A DNA stretch of 64,000 bases, from NCBI GenBank assembly GCA_963829485.1, contig CAWHIK010000003.1, positions 54,157 through 118,156 of the forward strand. The letters are read 5' to 3'. This stretch comes from JBGPQJ01 sp963829485. Lineage in GTDB: Bacteria; Chloroflexota; Anaerolineae; Anaerolineales; Villigracilaceae. The notes under the pieces were generated by a model. The model did not search any database, had not been told where the DNA came from, and saw only the letters and a list, made by a program, of their open reading frames with translations. The position numbers and the translations under genes are program-made. Below are positions 26,800-36,973 of the stretch, one piece after another (positions within the stretch are counted from its first letter, which is position 1; every line of letters starts with the position of its first letter).

Positions 26800-29700
26800 A
26801 TGCACACTAATAAATTTCAAAAAGCTTTGATGATTCTTGTTACGTTCACCATGATCTTGTCCGTGCTGTTCACGACCGGCGGGATACCGTCCGCGAAGGC
26901 AGCACCATCAGTTCCGGTAACTTTCACCATTTTGCATACAAACGATTTCCACGGACAGTTGGAGGCTTCCTGGCAGCAACCCTGGCAGCGCGCGTGTCGC
27001 CAAGGTTATCAATGATATTCGAACAGCCAAAGGGACTGGCAATGTCCTGCTTGTCGATATTGGTGACGAGATGCAAGGCAGCTTGCTTTCAAACCTTGGC
27101 GATGGCACACCCACAGGGAAAGGGATTCCCACCGTAGCCACCTACAATGCGATGGGATACAACGTGGCGACCTTTGGAAACCACGAGTTTGATTGGGGTC
27201 AAGAAAACCTAGCCAATCGTACAACCGAGGCCATCTATCCCTATGTGACTGCCAACATCGTAAAGAACGATACGGGCAACTGTGCCACCGCTGGCTGGAC
27301 AAAGCCAGATTTTGCAGATGCACCGTATACAATCCTTACCGTTGGGTGTTCCACCTGATACGGTTAAGGTTGGTTTCATTGGTGTGACTACCACCGAAAC
27401 ACCCACCATTACCGTATCAACAGCCACAGCTGGCTTATGTTTCAAAGACCCAGCCGAATCGATCATTCATTACTATGATCAGATGAAATCCGAAGGCGCT
27501 GATGTGATCGTGGTGATGAGCCACCTTGGTTTCAGCGATGGTGGTTACGGTTACGGTATCCCCGTCTACGGCGATGGAACATTGGCTGCCAAGCTAAATA
27601 CGGCTGGAAAACCAGCCAATTTGATTCTGGGTGGGCATAGTCATACAAACATGGCTCCACCAGCTACAGTCGTCGGCTCAACAACCATCGCACATGCCTA
27701 CTACAATGGCCGCACCGTTGGTCAGGCTGAAATAACAGTACAGCCTAGTGGCGCTGTAAGCATTGCGTGGACAAGGACAACCGGATTTCACTGCTGGGGC
27801 CAAAGATCCCACTATTGATGCGCTCGTTACCAGCTACGCAACCAACCCAGCATATCTGGCGATCGTAAATACACCCGTCGGTTATTCGGCAGTCGACTTG
27901 CCCCGTTTCAGCGGTGTTGGTGGAAACGGCAACACCGATAATATGATGGGCACGTTCATCGACGACGCCATCTACAATTATCTCAATACCGATGCTGAAC
28001 CTGCAAATGATATTGATCTATTCTTCAACAACGCCGGCGGCATCCGCACCGATTGGTGCTATGTCGGCGGCGTATGGGTCAAGCACAGGCTGTGTTGCAG
28101 GAACTCATGCCCCTGCTTACTCACATACGGTAACATGTTCACCGTCCTGCCGTTCGGCAATGCGACAGTTGTCGGTAAGATGACCGGCGCTCAGATCCTG
28201 GAAGTGCTCAACTACGGCCCCAACGTTAGCGGGATCATCCAACCTGCCGGTCTAAAATACAAATACTTCTCTATACGGGATGCCAATCCCGGTCCGCAAC
28301 CCTATGCATGGGGCGCATTTGATGTAGTGTGTTGTAAACAAAACCACGAAAGCCTGTGAACCACTGGATCTCAAAAAGACCTATAGCGTGGGCACGAACG
28401 AATTCCTTGCTCCGGCTGGCGGTGATGGCTACACGCCTTCAAGTACATGACCAATATCACCTATTGGGGCGATATGCTCAATGCCGTCAATGCCTATGTA
28501 GCTGCAAACTACGGCACTCCGGAAACCGCCTATAAAGGTCCCAATGGCGATGGCACGTTGGATGGACGCATCACCGCGTGACGGCAACGAGCACGGCGGA
28601 AGTATCGTCCCGCTCACCATCCTGCATCACAACGACATGCACGGGAATTTATATAAAGGCAGTTATGTAGGCTATACCCAACTTGCCACGCTGATCAAGC
28701 AGGAAAGAGCTGCACAACCCAACCCGTACTCTCCTGCTCAACTCCGGTGATGATATCCAGGGAGATGGTTTCACATTATTACTATAAATCATCCTACACG
28801 GGATAGCTGTCGGACGGAACAGAATCTGGCCCCTGCCTTACGGACCAACCCTGATCATGGCTGTCATGAATACATGAGCTACGATGCCATGACCCTTGGC
28901 AACCACGAGTATCAATTTCGGCAGCGATGTATTCAAGGGCGTACTTGGACAGGCCATTCCCGTTCTGCAGGCAAATGTTGAAGATACCGGTTCCTATGGA
29001 CTTGCTGAGGCGAATGGCGGTGTGGGACATATGTCGAAAAGACTATGGGACCGGAAGGCATCAAGGTGGCCATCATGGGTATCGGGAATCACCGTGTGCC
29101 GAACTACGAACTGCCGAGCAACATCCCCGGCTTGACGTTCAGCGATCCGATCGCCAAGGCTCAGGAACTGTCCACCCTACTGCGCCCGACCAATGATGTG
29201 GTGATCGCTCTGACACACATCGGCTTCACCGAAGACCCGAAGAGCGTGGAAGTGGACAAGAACGTGGACACCAACCTGGTGGCGAGTGTTTCCGGTTTGG
29301 ATGCCCTCGTTGGCGGGCACAGTCACACCAACCCGGCAACAGGTTTTGGCGCATACAAATATCTGCCAAGCATTGTTGTTGATCCTGACGGGAAACCGGT
29401 GATCGTCGGCCAGGCTTACCGTTATAACAACACCCTGGGTGAGGAAATCCTTGGCTTACGCGCAAAGGCAGGCGGAGGCTATGAAGTGGTCAGCAGAACT
29501 GGTCGTTACCTCAGCGTAACTACAGCACAGCTGAAGATCCTGCCACCAAGGCGATTGTTGATCCCTATATCGCGCCATTCAACACCTACAACAATACAGT
29601 CATCGGTCAGACCACGGTACCCATCGATGCATTGAAAGCTTCACAGAAGAGACCAACGCCGCAAACCTGCAGGCAGATGCCTCTGTTTATGAACTGGAAA

Positions 29701-30819
29701 CTAAGAACAGTATCCCTGTGGACTTCCATCTATCCGGCGCGATGACCAACGCGAAGTTGCCGACGCCGCAACCCCAGCCAGCCCAGTCACGCTCAAAGTC
29801 GCGACATGTTCACGCTCATGCCATACGAGAACTCGCTCGTAGTCATTAGCATGAACGGTCCACAACTCAAGGCTGTGCTGGAGCGCGCCTATCGGAACTA
29901 CTATTACTATAAGTATGTGCCTGGCTACGGTGGCTACTCCTACTACACCACCTGCATGCTCGACACCAATTCGAAAGGCAGATTAAATACAAGGATCTGT
30001 ACCCGGCCTTGCCGGATGGAAACAACGTCGTCGCCCTGACCATGAATGGAAAGAGGTGGATTTCCAGGATGCCACCACAGTACTACAATGTTTCCACGGT
30101 GAACTATCTGGCGGCAGGTTCCTGCAACTTCAACGACGGCGGGATAAGTCTATGGCCGCTAAACCAGATCGTGGCTGACACGCAGTACTATGTCCGCGAT
30201 GCTGTGATTGATTACATTACCGCCATGGGAACTGTTTCAGCCTGCGATTGAAGGCCGGCTGTTCTTCAGTGATACAACTGCTCCGGTTATCACGATCAAT
30301 GCACCTACGGCGCAAGATTACCTGCACCCGGATTTTCCTGACGCTCGACTTCAGCGCGGTGGATGGTCTGACGGCACTCGACTTTGCAGGTCTCAGGTGT
30401 GAAAAGTCTCAGGGCTGACTTGGATGGCTTATCGGTTACAGTGGCCAGGTGATTGATCTATACACCCTGGCGCTAGGTAACCACACCCTGACTGTGTATG
30501 CCATTGACTTAAAGCGTACAACACGAGCAGCTCTGGCTGTGACCTTCTCAGTGTAACTGCCACCATCCAAAGCCTGAAAGACAGTGTCGCCCGCTTCTAC
30601 ACCGAAGGCAAGATCGACAATCAGGGCATCGCCAACAGCCTGACCAAGAAGCTGGAAAATGCCCAGAAATCTCTGGACAAAGGCAAGATTGACACTGCGA
30701 TCAATCAGTTGAATGCCTTCATCAGCGAGGTTCAGGCTCAAAGCGGTAAACACATTTCCGCCGATGCGGCTGCTCTGCTGATCGCGGATGCCCAATGGGT
30801 GATCAATTACCCGAAATAA
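26800..30819 (+). pseudogene. Giant secreted protein with two tandem 5'-nucleotidase modules (about a dozen frame shifts)
   Basis: Joined frames give ~1,330 residues: a signal peptide (~1-35), a metallophosphatase domain (TILHTNDFHGQLE, GDEMQGS, GNHEFDWG, GGHSHTN), its 5'-nucleotidase C-terminal domain (FNNAGGIR, GNMFTVLPFGN), then a second copy of both (HHNDMHGNL, GNHEY, GGHSHTNP, FTLMPYENSL), an Ig-like segment near 30270-30400, and a C-terminal alpha-helical repeat ending ADAQWVINYPK. It would hydrolyse extracellular nucleotides or cyclic phosphodiesters. Frame changes are seen near 26980, 27345, 27775, 28080, 28345, 28440, 28735, 28800, 29040, 29520, 29640, 29780 and beyond 29980. Whether these are sequence errors or real decay cannot be settled here, but the coding content is well preserved. 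Confidence 0.8.
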
Positions 30820-30854
30820 CCGGAAAGAAAAAAGAGAACGAGCACGGTAACATA

Positions 30855-30882
30855 CTCCCCGCCAGTCATGACTGGCGGGGAG
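30855..30882 (+). terminator. Perfect palindromic terminator after the nucleotidase gene
   Basis: CTCCCCGCCAGTC pairs with its complement across 28 nt and is followed by CTCTTTT. It may serve both strands, as the redox operon ends just beyond. Confidence 0.8.
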
Positions 30883-30913
30883 CTCTTTTCTGGATGTGCT
30901 CAATAAACTCAGC

Positions 30914-31637
30914 TTACTTTTGTGGAGAACCAGCCAGCAGCTTCTCTCCCCGCAGCACCAGGCTGTTGACCACTCTCGCCGTAGTGAGGAACAGCAAACT
31001 ACCTCCGGTCAGCCAGTAGAAACCCTGCACCCAGGGCAGGCTGGTGTCCGTTCCACTGGAAATCCCGTGGAACAGGGCGGCCATGTATGTAAAGAAGCTG
31101 ACATAATGCAGCAGCCGCCAGGCGCTTTGACCGATATGGTTGCGGATATAGAAGCTGGCGGTCACGATCGCCCAGGTGTAGAATCCCAGCTGCCCAAGCC
31201 CCACCCAAAAAGGATGATAGCCTGACGTGGCGAAAGGGGGTCAGGACCTGCGCCAGGCTGAAATTGGCGTAATGATCGCCAAGCAGGATCAAACCGTGGA
31301 ATGCGGCAAACCCCAATCCCAACAGGCTTAGGTACTCGTGCAGGGCGAAGGCGGCCGGCGCTCCCGGCCACAGACGGGCCATCTTGTTGGTGATGCCCAC
31401 GCCGAGCATCATCGACGCCCAAAGGATGCCCATCGCGACCAGCGCGGTCGAGCGAGACAGGTACCAGAACACCTTGGGCTCGGCGCCGGAGAGAGACCCA
31501 GCCATTCCAGGAAGCCAGTTGGGCAGAACCAGCACGGCGGCTGCGATACCCAGCGCTGCAGCGATGAATATGATAACCCCTGCCTTTGCGCTCATGGATG
31601 ATTCTTGATCTTGTTCATTCACTTCCAATTGAGTCAT
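30914..31637 (-). CDS. Ferric-reductase/MsrQ-like haem membrane protein, one frame shift
   Basis: A ~240-residue protein with about six membrane helices and paired haem-ligand histidines (HEYLSLLGLGFAAFHG and LLHYVSFFTYMAALFHG), as in the ferric reductase transmembrane domain of YedZ/MsrQ and NOX-type proteins. The frame breaks at a G5 run (31236-31240); removing one base restores LTPFATSGYHPFWVGLG. The start at 31637 overlaps the apbE stop (TAATG), showing translational coupling. It has no NAD(P)H domain, so electrons must come from another protein or quinol. Confidence 0.8.
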
Positions 31638-32560
31638 TATTCCCTCCAAAGATAATTGCGAATGCGATTGCTATAAAGTGTCTCACCCGATTGAAGGATG
31701 AGGATCCCGGCAAGATCTGGGTTTGACTCGAGCCAGTCCATGCCGGCTTCGCTGCCGAGGATCAAAACAGCCTTGGCGGCTGCTTCCGCGCGGATGGCAT
31801 CCGGCGCGACGACGGTGACGGTCAACAGGTCTGTATCCGCCGGCAAGCCGGTACGCGGGTCGATGATGTGATGATTCCATTGCCCTCCCTGCTGCCAGCG
31901 GTGATAGTCGATGCCCGAGGTGGCCGTTCCGCCGCGATCGATGAGCAGCGTCTCGAAGTGATTTTCGGGTTGAAAAGGATCGCGGACACCGATCGGCCAG
32001 GGCTGGCCATCCAGTTGAGGTCCGCTGACGGCGATGTCGCCGCCGGCATCCACCAGAGCGGGTCCGTGGCATTTCAAACGTTCGACAGCTTTCTCCGCAG
32101 CCCATCCTTTTGCCGTTCCGCCGAAATCAAGATGAACACCATCCGGTAGCCACAGCGTGCGGTTGGACTCGTCCCAGGTGATCATCGAAGTCATCGCAGG
32201 CAGTTCCAAGAGACCCAGGGCGGTTGGACTTCCGATTCCCGGAAGCATTTCAAACGATCGGTCGTACCCTGCCTGGACAAGGGCATCCAGAACCGTAGGG
32301 CGAACCAAACCGCCGGTATCCTGCTCGGCCTGCCGGGCGGCGTGAAAGACGTCCCAAAGGGTTTCGCTGACGGACACCGGCTGCCCTCCCGTACGGTTCA
32401 GTCGGCTCAATTCGCTGTCAAGCCTGAAACGGCTGAGAGCCTGCTCCCATTGTTCGAACCACTCCGGCACACTCCTTAAGGCGTTCCCTTCAAGCGGAGA
32501 TGCGCTGTCGACAACAGCCAGCATGCGGCTGCCCATTGCGCGGAACTCGAGTTGTTTCAT
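31637..32560 (-). CDS. apbE: FAD:protein FMN transferase (ApbE)
   Basis: A 307-residue ApbE that covalently attaches FMN to Thr/Ser of extracytoplasmic redox proteins. Family motifs are visible: MGSRM near the N-terminus, LDFGGTAKGWA, ALVDAGGDIA, GTATSGIDYHRW and HHIIDPRTGLP, the last forming the Mg/FAD site. No lipoprotein signal is seen, so export is unclear. It is coupled by TAATG overlaps with both neighbours. None of the neighbouring proteins shows a clear S/T-G-A-S/T flavinylation motif, so its target is unknown. Confidence 0.93.
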   Translation of the reverse strand: MKQLEFRAMGSRMLAVVDSASPLEGNALRSVPEWFEQWEQALSRFRLDSELSRLNRTGGQPVSVSETLWDVFHAARQAEQDTGGLVRPTVLDALVQAGYDRSFEMLPGIGSPTALGLLELPAMTSMITWDESNRTLWLPDGVHLDFGGTAKGWAAEKAVERLKCHGPALVDAGGDIAVSGPQLDGQPWPIGVRDPFQPENHFETLLIDRGGTATSGIDYHRWQQGGQWNHHIIDPRTGLPADTDLLTVTVVAPDAIRAEAAAKAVLILGSEAGMDWLESNPDLAGILILQSGETLYSNRIRNYLWRE

Positions 32561-32877
32561 TAGCGGGATGATCCTGTGATGGTCACCGGCGCCGGAGCGT
32601 TGAACGGAGCCTGCGATGACCCTCTGGAAACGGAAGGCGACTGGGGAGCGGCACCGCCCAACAGGATGCGGACCCTGGGTTGGGGAGATGCAATGGAAAC
32701 CGTATTAAATCCCCGGTCACTGGCAGCCGCACTTGGGTTCGGCGACTTGTTACCGCCGGCGAAAAGGTTCCAAAGGAACAGGCTGAGTGTCATGGTCAGA
32801 GTAAGAATGACGATCTGAACGTCCAGCCAGCGGTTGGCAGGTTTGTTTTGCACAGAAGAGCCTGACTTAGTCATCAT
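32560..32877 (-). CDS. One-helix membrane protein in the ApbE operon
   Basis: A 105-residue protein with a short cytoplasmic N-terminus, one membrane helix (VQIVILTLTMTLSLFLWNLFA, about residues 20-40) and a ~65-residue Ser/Pro-rich outer tail. The family is not recognised. The adjacent ATG codons at 32877/32874 lie inside the 3' end of the upstream gene, whose GGAGGAG supplies the ribosome binding site. The stop overlaps the apbE start. Context suggests an accessory subunit of the haem/flavin system. Confidence 0.65.
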   Translation of the reverse strand: MMTKSGSSVQNKPANRWLDVQIVILTLTMTLSLFLWNLFAGGNKSPNPSAAASDRGFNTVSIASPQPRVRILLGGAAPQSPSVSRGSSQAPFNAPAPVTITGSSR

Positions 32878-33295
32878 CTCCTCCGTGGTCGTCATCCGAG
32901 AAGCTGAAACCAGACTGGGACTGCCCGGCTGGCTGGGAGGAAAAAATACTTGCCTGGTTTGATGAGGCGCGCGGTGCAGCAAAAGCACCGATCACCTGGC
33001 CTGCCGGGCTGACAAATACCACGTCGCCGGTACTGAAGGTGACCTTGTAAGCATCCATCCCCTTGACAGAAGTGCTTTCCACACTGTACAGGTCATTGCG
33101 ACCCCAATATTGCGCCGCCAGTTGGGCTGCCTGCTCGGGTGAGATCTGGTTTTGAACAGCCTCAGTTACCGGCGCAGGCTGCTGTGCTTGTACGCCCAGA
33201 TCCGTCAGGCTGCGGTAGGCAGTGACCGTCCCTGCAAGTATGGCAAGTACAAAAACAGTCAGGATGGTGGAAATGAACAGCGAACTCTTTTTCAT
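32867..33295 (-). CDS. Exported PepSY-like protein with an acidic tail
   Basis: A 142-residue protein with an N-terminal signal anchor (residues ~5-27), then one PepSY-like alpha/beta unit (ISPEQAAQLAAQYW ... GMDAYKVTFSTGDVVFVSPAG, about 50-110) and a Gly/Ser-rich tail ending in a DDDHGGDDD metal-binding-like cluster. ATG at 33295 has a GGAGG site. It is the first gene of the redox operon and is divergent from the response regulator. The PepSY assignment rests on pattern only. Confidence 0.65.
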   Translation of the reverse strand: MKKSSLFISTILTVFVLAILAGTVTAYRSLTDLGVQAQQPAPVTEAVQNQISPEQAAQLAAQYWGRNDLYSVESTSVKGMDAYKVTFSTGDVVFVSPAGQVIGAFAAPRASSNQASIFSSQPAGQSQSGFSFSDDDHGGDDD

Positions 33296-33432
33296 TGTAG
33301 AACCTCCATAAGTGAAATGATTACAGACATAAGGATACTTTCCCATGCTTGGGATTCCCTGGGAATCAACTGTCAGTTTTCCAATCCAATTCCAATGTTT
33401 CTCTGCTACACTTTGTTTATGGAGATTTGTCC

Positions 33433-34116
33433 ATGCGTGTTCTTGTGATCGAAGACGACCGGCGACTGTCCACCTTGATGGTGAAAACCCTTTTGTCAGA
33501 AGGCTTTCAGGTGGACCCTGCCTATTCCGGCGACGAGGGCGTTGAGATAGCTCTGCGCGGCGCCCACGATGTCGCCGTTGTGGACTGGATGCTTCCCGGG
33601 CGTGACGGTCCGGCGGTCTGCCAGGCCATCCGCACGGCGCGGCTGCCGATGGGATTGATCATGCTGACTGCCCGTTCGCAAGTGGAGGACCGTGTCGCCG
33701 GTCTTTACAGCGGGGCGGACGATTACCTGACCAAGCCGTTCGCCTTCGACGAATTGATCGCCCGTCTGCATGCCCTTGGCCGGCGGTTGAACGGGAGCGC
33801 GGCCGATTCGTTCGAACTGCGGGTCGGGAATCTGGTGCTCGATACCCGCACCCACACCGGCCGCCGGGGCGATGTGTCTCTTGACCTGACACGCACCGAA
33901 TGGAACCTGCTCGAGTGCTTCATGCGCCATCCCGGGCAGACTCTCTCGCGGCAGTTCCTGCTTGACTACGTCTGGTCGTATGCCGCAGAGGTCCAACCCT
34001 CCATGGTGGATGTCTATGTTTCCTATCTTCGTGCCAAACTGCGCCGGCCGGGGATGAAGGACCCGATCCGCACCCAACGCGGTTTTGGATATTCCCTGGA
34101 TCAAACCCATGCTTAG
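33433..34116 (+). CDS. OmpR-family response regulator
   Basis: A 227-residue regulator with a receiver domain (acidic pocket EDD at 7-9, phospho-acceptor Asp51 in VVDWMLPG, Thr in LTARS, Lys in TKPFAFDE) and a C-terminal winged helix (RTEWNLLECFMRHPG to RTQRGFGYSL). The gene overlaps its kinase by 8 nt and is divergent from the PepSY/ApbE/haem operon, its likely target. Start at 33433; an upstream in-frame ATG at 33349 would add a non-family extension. Confidence 0.93.
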   Translation: MRVLVIEDDRRLSTLMVKTLLSEGFQVDPAYSGDEGVEIALRGAHDVAVVDWMLPGRDGPAVCQAIRTARLPMGLIMLTARSQVEDRVAGLYSGADDYLTKPFAFDELIARLHALGRRLNGSAADSFELRVGNLVLDTRTHTGRRGDVSLDLTRTEWNLLECFMRHPGQTLSRQFLLDYVWSYAAEVQPSMVDVYVSYLRAKLRRPGMKDPIRTQRGFGYSLDQTHA

Positions 34117-35461
34117 GTTACTGCGCATCCGCCTCAGCCTGCTTTATCTTGCGGCCAGCTTCACTCTGGTGGTGCTGCTTGGTGCGGCCACCTATGGGCT
34201 GCTGACGCTTTACTTCCAACGCGCGACGGACCTGGCGCTTCAATATAAGATGGCAACAGAGTTCCGGGCAAGAGGTCTGCCGCTGCCATCCGCGCTGATT
34301 ACTGCCGAACAAACCTGGATGCAGGACAGTAATGGTCCGATCAGCCTGCGGTCCGCTTATACTCCTCAGATCGGCGGTTCTGATGACGAGGAAGAGGAAG
34401 GGGTGTTTTTACCGGGCGCAGGTCAAACAGGCGATGAAGATGATGAACGTTATGACGGCAGCCTGGCGCCTGTCTTTGTCCTCCCGGACGGGGGGAGCCT
34501 TGCGATCAGCGGGCAGTTGATCGTTCCTGATCCGGCGGCTATTAATCATGCCCGCCAAACAGGTTCGGACCTGCGCACCGTCAAACTCAGTGATGACACA
34601 AACCTGCGATTGTTGACCTATAACATCGGAGGGGAAGCAATCCTGCAGGTTGGCCGGCTGCTCAACGACCAGGATCGCCTTCTTTCCCAGTACCTGTTTG
34701 GGCTTTTCATCCTGGGCAGCATCGCAAGCCTGCTTATGGCGCTTGCGTCGTGGGTGCTTGCGGGACGTTCGATTAAACCTGCCCAGCATGCCTGGGACCA
34801 GCAGCAGCAATTTATTGCGAATGCCAGTCATGAGCTGCGTACTCCATTGACTTTACTTCGGGCGAATGCCGATTATGCTTTGCGCACTTCTTCCGCTGAT
34901 GAGCGCATGGAATCTCTACAGGATATCGTCACGGATGTGGATTACATGAATCAGTTGGTGGAGGACCTGCTGCTGCTTTCGCGCCTGGATGCGCACCGCC
35001 TGACGCTGGCAAATGAAATTATTGCACTGCCAGAACTGCTCCAGGAGACCGCCCGCCAGGTGGATAAACTTTCCGTTGCTAGAGGCGTCAGTTTGAGTGT
35101 GGATTTCACCGCTGGAACAGTGCACGGCGACCGGGTGCGGCTGCGTCAGGTGCTGCTCATCCTTCTGGATAACGCCTTGAGGTTTACGCCATCCGGTGGA
35201 ACCATCCGTCTGGCCTCTCACGTGAGCGGCCGGGATGTTGCCATCACGGTAGTCGACAGCGGACCAGGGATTCCACCCGATCATCTTCCGCACATCTTTG
35301 AACGGTTTTACCAGGTACCCGGACAGGCGGGGGAGGGGCGCGGTAACGGGCTGGGATTGTCGATCGCCAAAGGGCTGGTGGAGGCTCATCACGGGAAAAT
35401 CAGCATCGCAAGCCAGATCGGGAAGGGAACCTCAGTGCAGATCCTTCTTCCAGCTGGGTGA
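34109..35461 (+). CDS. Membrane sensor histidine kinase
   Basis: A 450-residue kinase: first membrane helix at ~10-35, an extracytoplasmic domain (~36-205) with a strikingly acidic run (DDEEEE then DEDDE), a second helix (~205-230), HisKA with phospho-acceptor His241 in SHELRTPL, and an HATPase domain with N box DNALRFTP, GPGIPPDH and GNGLGLSIAKG. A HAMP domain is very short or absent. The acidic loop may sense a cation or polycation, echoing the acidic tail of the divergent PepSY-like protein; that is inference. Confidence 0.92.
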   Translation: MLRLLRIRLSLLYLAASFTLVVLLGAATYGLLTLYFQRATDLALQYKMATEFRARGLPLPSALITAEQTWMQDSNGPISLRSAYTPQIGGSDDEEEEGVFLPGAGQTGDEDDERYDGSLAPVFVLPDGGSLAISGQLIVPDPAAINHARQTGSDLRTVKLSDDTNLRLLTYNIGGEAILQVGRLLNDQDRLLSQYLFGLFILGSIASLLMALASWVLAGRSIKPAQHAWDQQQQFIANASHELRTPLTLLRANADYALRTSSADERMESLQDIVTDVDYMNQLVEDLLLLSRLDAHRLTLANEIIALPELLQETARQVDKLSVARGVSLSVDFTAGTVHGDRVRLRQVLLILLDNALRFTPSGGTIRLASHVSGRDVAITVVDSGPGIPPDHLPHIFERFYQVPGQAGEGRGNGLGLSIAKGLVEAHHGKISIASQIGKGTSVQILLPAG

Positions 35462-35464
35462 TCT

Positions 35465-35536
35465 GAAATAATCCATGCTGCCACTTTACTCATTTTGGAT
35501 GCCCAATGGGTGATCGATGATTTGAAATCACCCTAA
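35465..35536 (+). pseudogene. Relic of the nucleotidase 3' end
   Basis: Directly after the kinase stop an open stretch reads AATLLILDAQWVIDDLKSP then a stop. It matches the last residues of the 26800-30819 protein (AAALLIADAQWVINYPK), and the DNA shares GGATGCCCAATGGGTGATC exactly. No start or remaining domain is present, so it is a leftover 3' fragment of a second copy. Confidence 0.6.
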
Positions 35537-35578
35537 TCACTGAACAAGTTATGCCACGGGGCAAGAATAGTAAAACAG

Positions 35579-35607
35579 ACTTCCCGCAAGAAAAACTTGC
35601 GGGAAGT
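35579..35607. terminator. Hairpin between convergent genes
   Basis: A perfect 12-bp stem (ACTTCCCGCAAG/CTTGCGGGAAGT) with an A5 loop. It lies between the two-component genes (plus) and the PLP enzyme (minus); the minus side has CTGTTTTA after the stem. Confidence 0.75.
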
Positions 35608-35661
35608 ATGTTGTTCAGGAATAACAGATTCCTAAACCCATATGGGTTTTTGATTTGTAGT

Positions 35662-36928
35662 TCAGCTGCCTTGAAACTTCTTCATGATCTCATACGCCAG
35701 AGGTCCAACTGCACCCTTCAGCGTGCGCGCGTTTAAAGCCTGGTCGAGGTCCTTGATCAGGTCGTCCGCGCTTTCGAGACCGATGCTGGCACGGATGATT
35801 CCGTCTCCTGTCCACTCACGGATGCGGTGTTTTTGCTCATCGGTGTAAAAGGGCATGGCGTCGATGTACATGTCCGAGGGGTAATAAAAAAGCAGGCTGT
35901 GAGCATGACCCAGGGATGTGGCATAGGAGAAAAGCTTAATCTTTTCTGCCAGCGTTATCGCTGCGCCCAATCCGCCTTTCAGGCGGAAGGTGATCATCCC
36001 CCCATAATCGGACATTTGCCGGGAGGCAAGCGTCGTGGTGGGGATGGCTTTCCAACCCCGGGTAATACACTCTTTCCACCTTTGGATGACTTTCCAGAAA
36101 ACGGGCGACCTTCATCGCGTTCTCACAATGCTGCTTCATCCGCAGCGGCAGTGTGACAAGCCCGCGCACGATCAGCCAGGCGTTGAAGGGACTGAGCGCT
36201 CCGCCCAGGTGGACGAGCATCTCCTTGCGGATGCGCTGCATGGCCTTCTCCGATCCCAATACCGCTCCCCCCAACGCGTCTCCGTGACCGTTCATATACT
36301 TTGTCAGGCTGTGGATGACGAAATCCGCGCCGAGGCTGATCGGTCTTTGCAGGCAGGGTCCCGCCCAGGTGGAGTCGACAGCCAGCATCGCGCCGGCTTC
36401 GTGAGCGATCCCTGCCAGGGCGGATATGTCCGCGATGCGCAGGATGGGGTTGGCGGGAGTCTCGGCGTAGACCAATTTGGTGTTCGGGCGCAGCGCGGCG
36501 CGGACCTGGTCCAGGTCGCTGGTGTCGACCAGGCTGACCTCGATGCCGAAGCGCGGCAGGTGCAGCCCGAAGAGTTCCACCGAACCCGCATAGCAGACTT
36601 CGCTGGCGATCAGGTGGTCGCCGCTGCTGAGGAATGTGAAGACCAATGCAGAGACCGCAGCCATGCCGCTGGCAGTGACGACGGCCGCCTCGGCTCCCTC
36701 CAGCGCGGACAGGCGGTCTTCGAGCGCGCGCAAGGTGGGGTTGCCCCAGCGGGTGTACGCAAAAGGCGGACGGGACGAGTTCATCATCAGCGCGTCGAAC
36801 AATTTCCCGCCGAATTTTGGCAGCTTGAAAGTGGTCGCCATATGCAGGGGTAACCGCATGGCACCCGTGTCCGGGTCCGCGCTTTCGCCGGCATGTACTG
36901 CCAGGGTTTCAAAATCGAATTCGTCCAT
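35662..36928 (-). CDS. Cys/Met-metabolism PLP enzyme (cystathionine gamma-synthase/lyase or methionine gamma-lyase family), one frame shift
   Basis: A ~420-residue fold-type I PLP enzyme with YTRWGNPTLRALEDRLSALEG, the PLP-stacking region ASGMAAVSA, the AVDSTWAGP Asp, and the Schiff-base Lys in HSLTKYMNGHGD. The frame breaks at a G4 run (36040-36043); correcting it joins GLESHP to TTLASRQMSDYGGM and the rest of the C-terminal domain. The motifs do not separate gamma-synthase, gamma-lyase and methionine lyase. The start at 36928 has GAGGACG upstream. Confidence 0.85.
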
Positions 36929-36973
36929 ATCGTCCTCGTTTACTTTACCACCTGGTTTTTTCATTCAGTCCAA

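Noticed and set aside
35936..36964. A single uninterrupted PLP enzyme ending at 35936
   Set aside because: The last ~20 residues of that frame are non-homologous; the true C-terminal domain is in the adjacent frame down to 35662.
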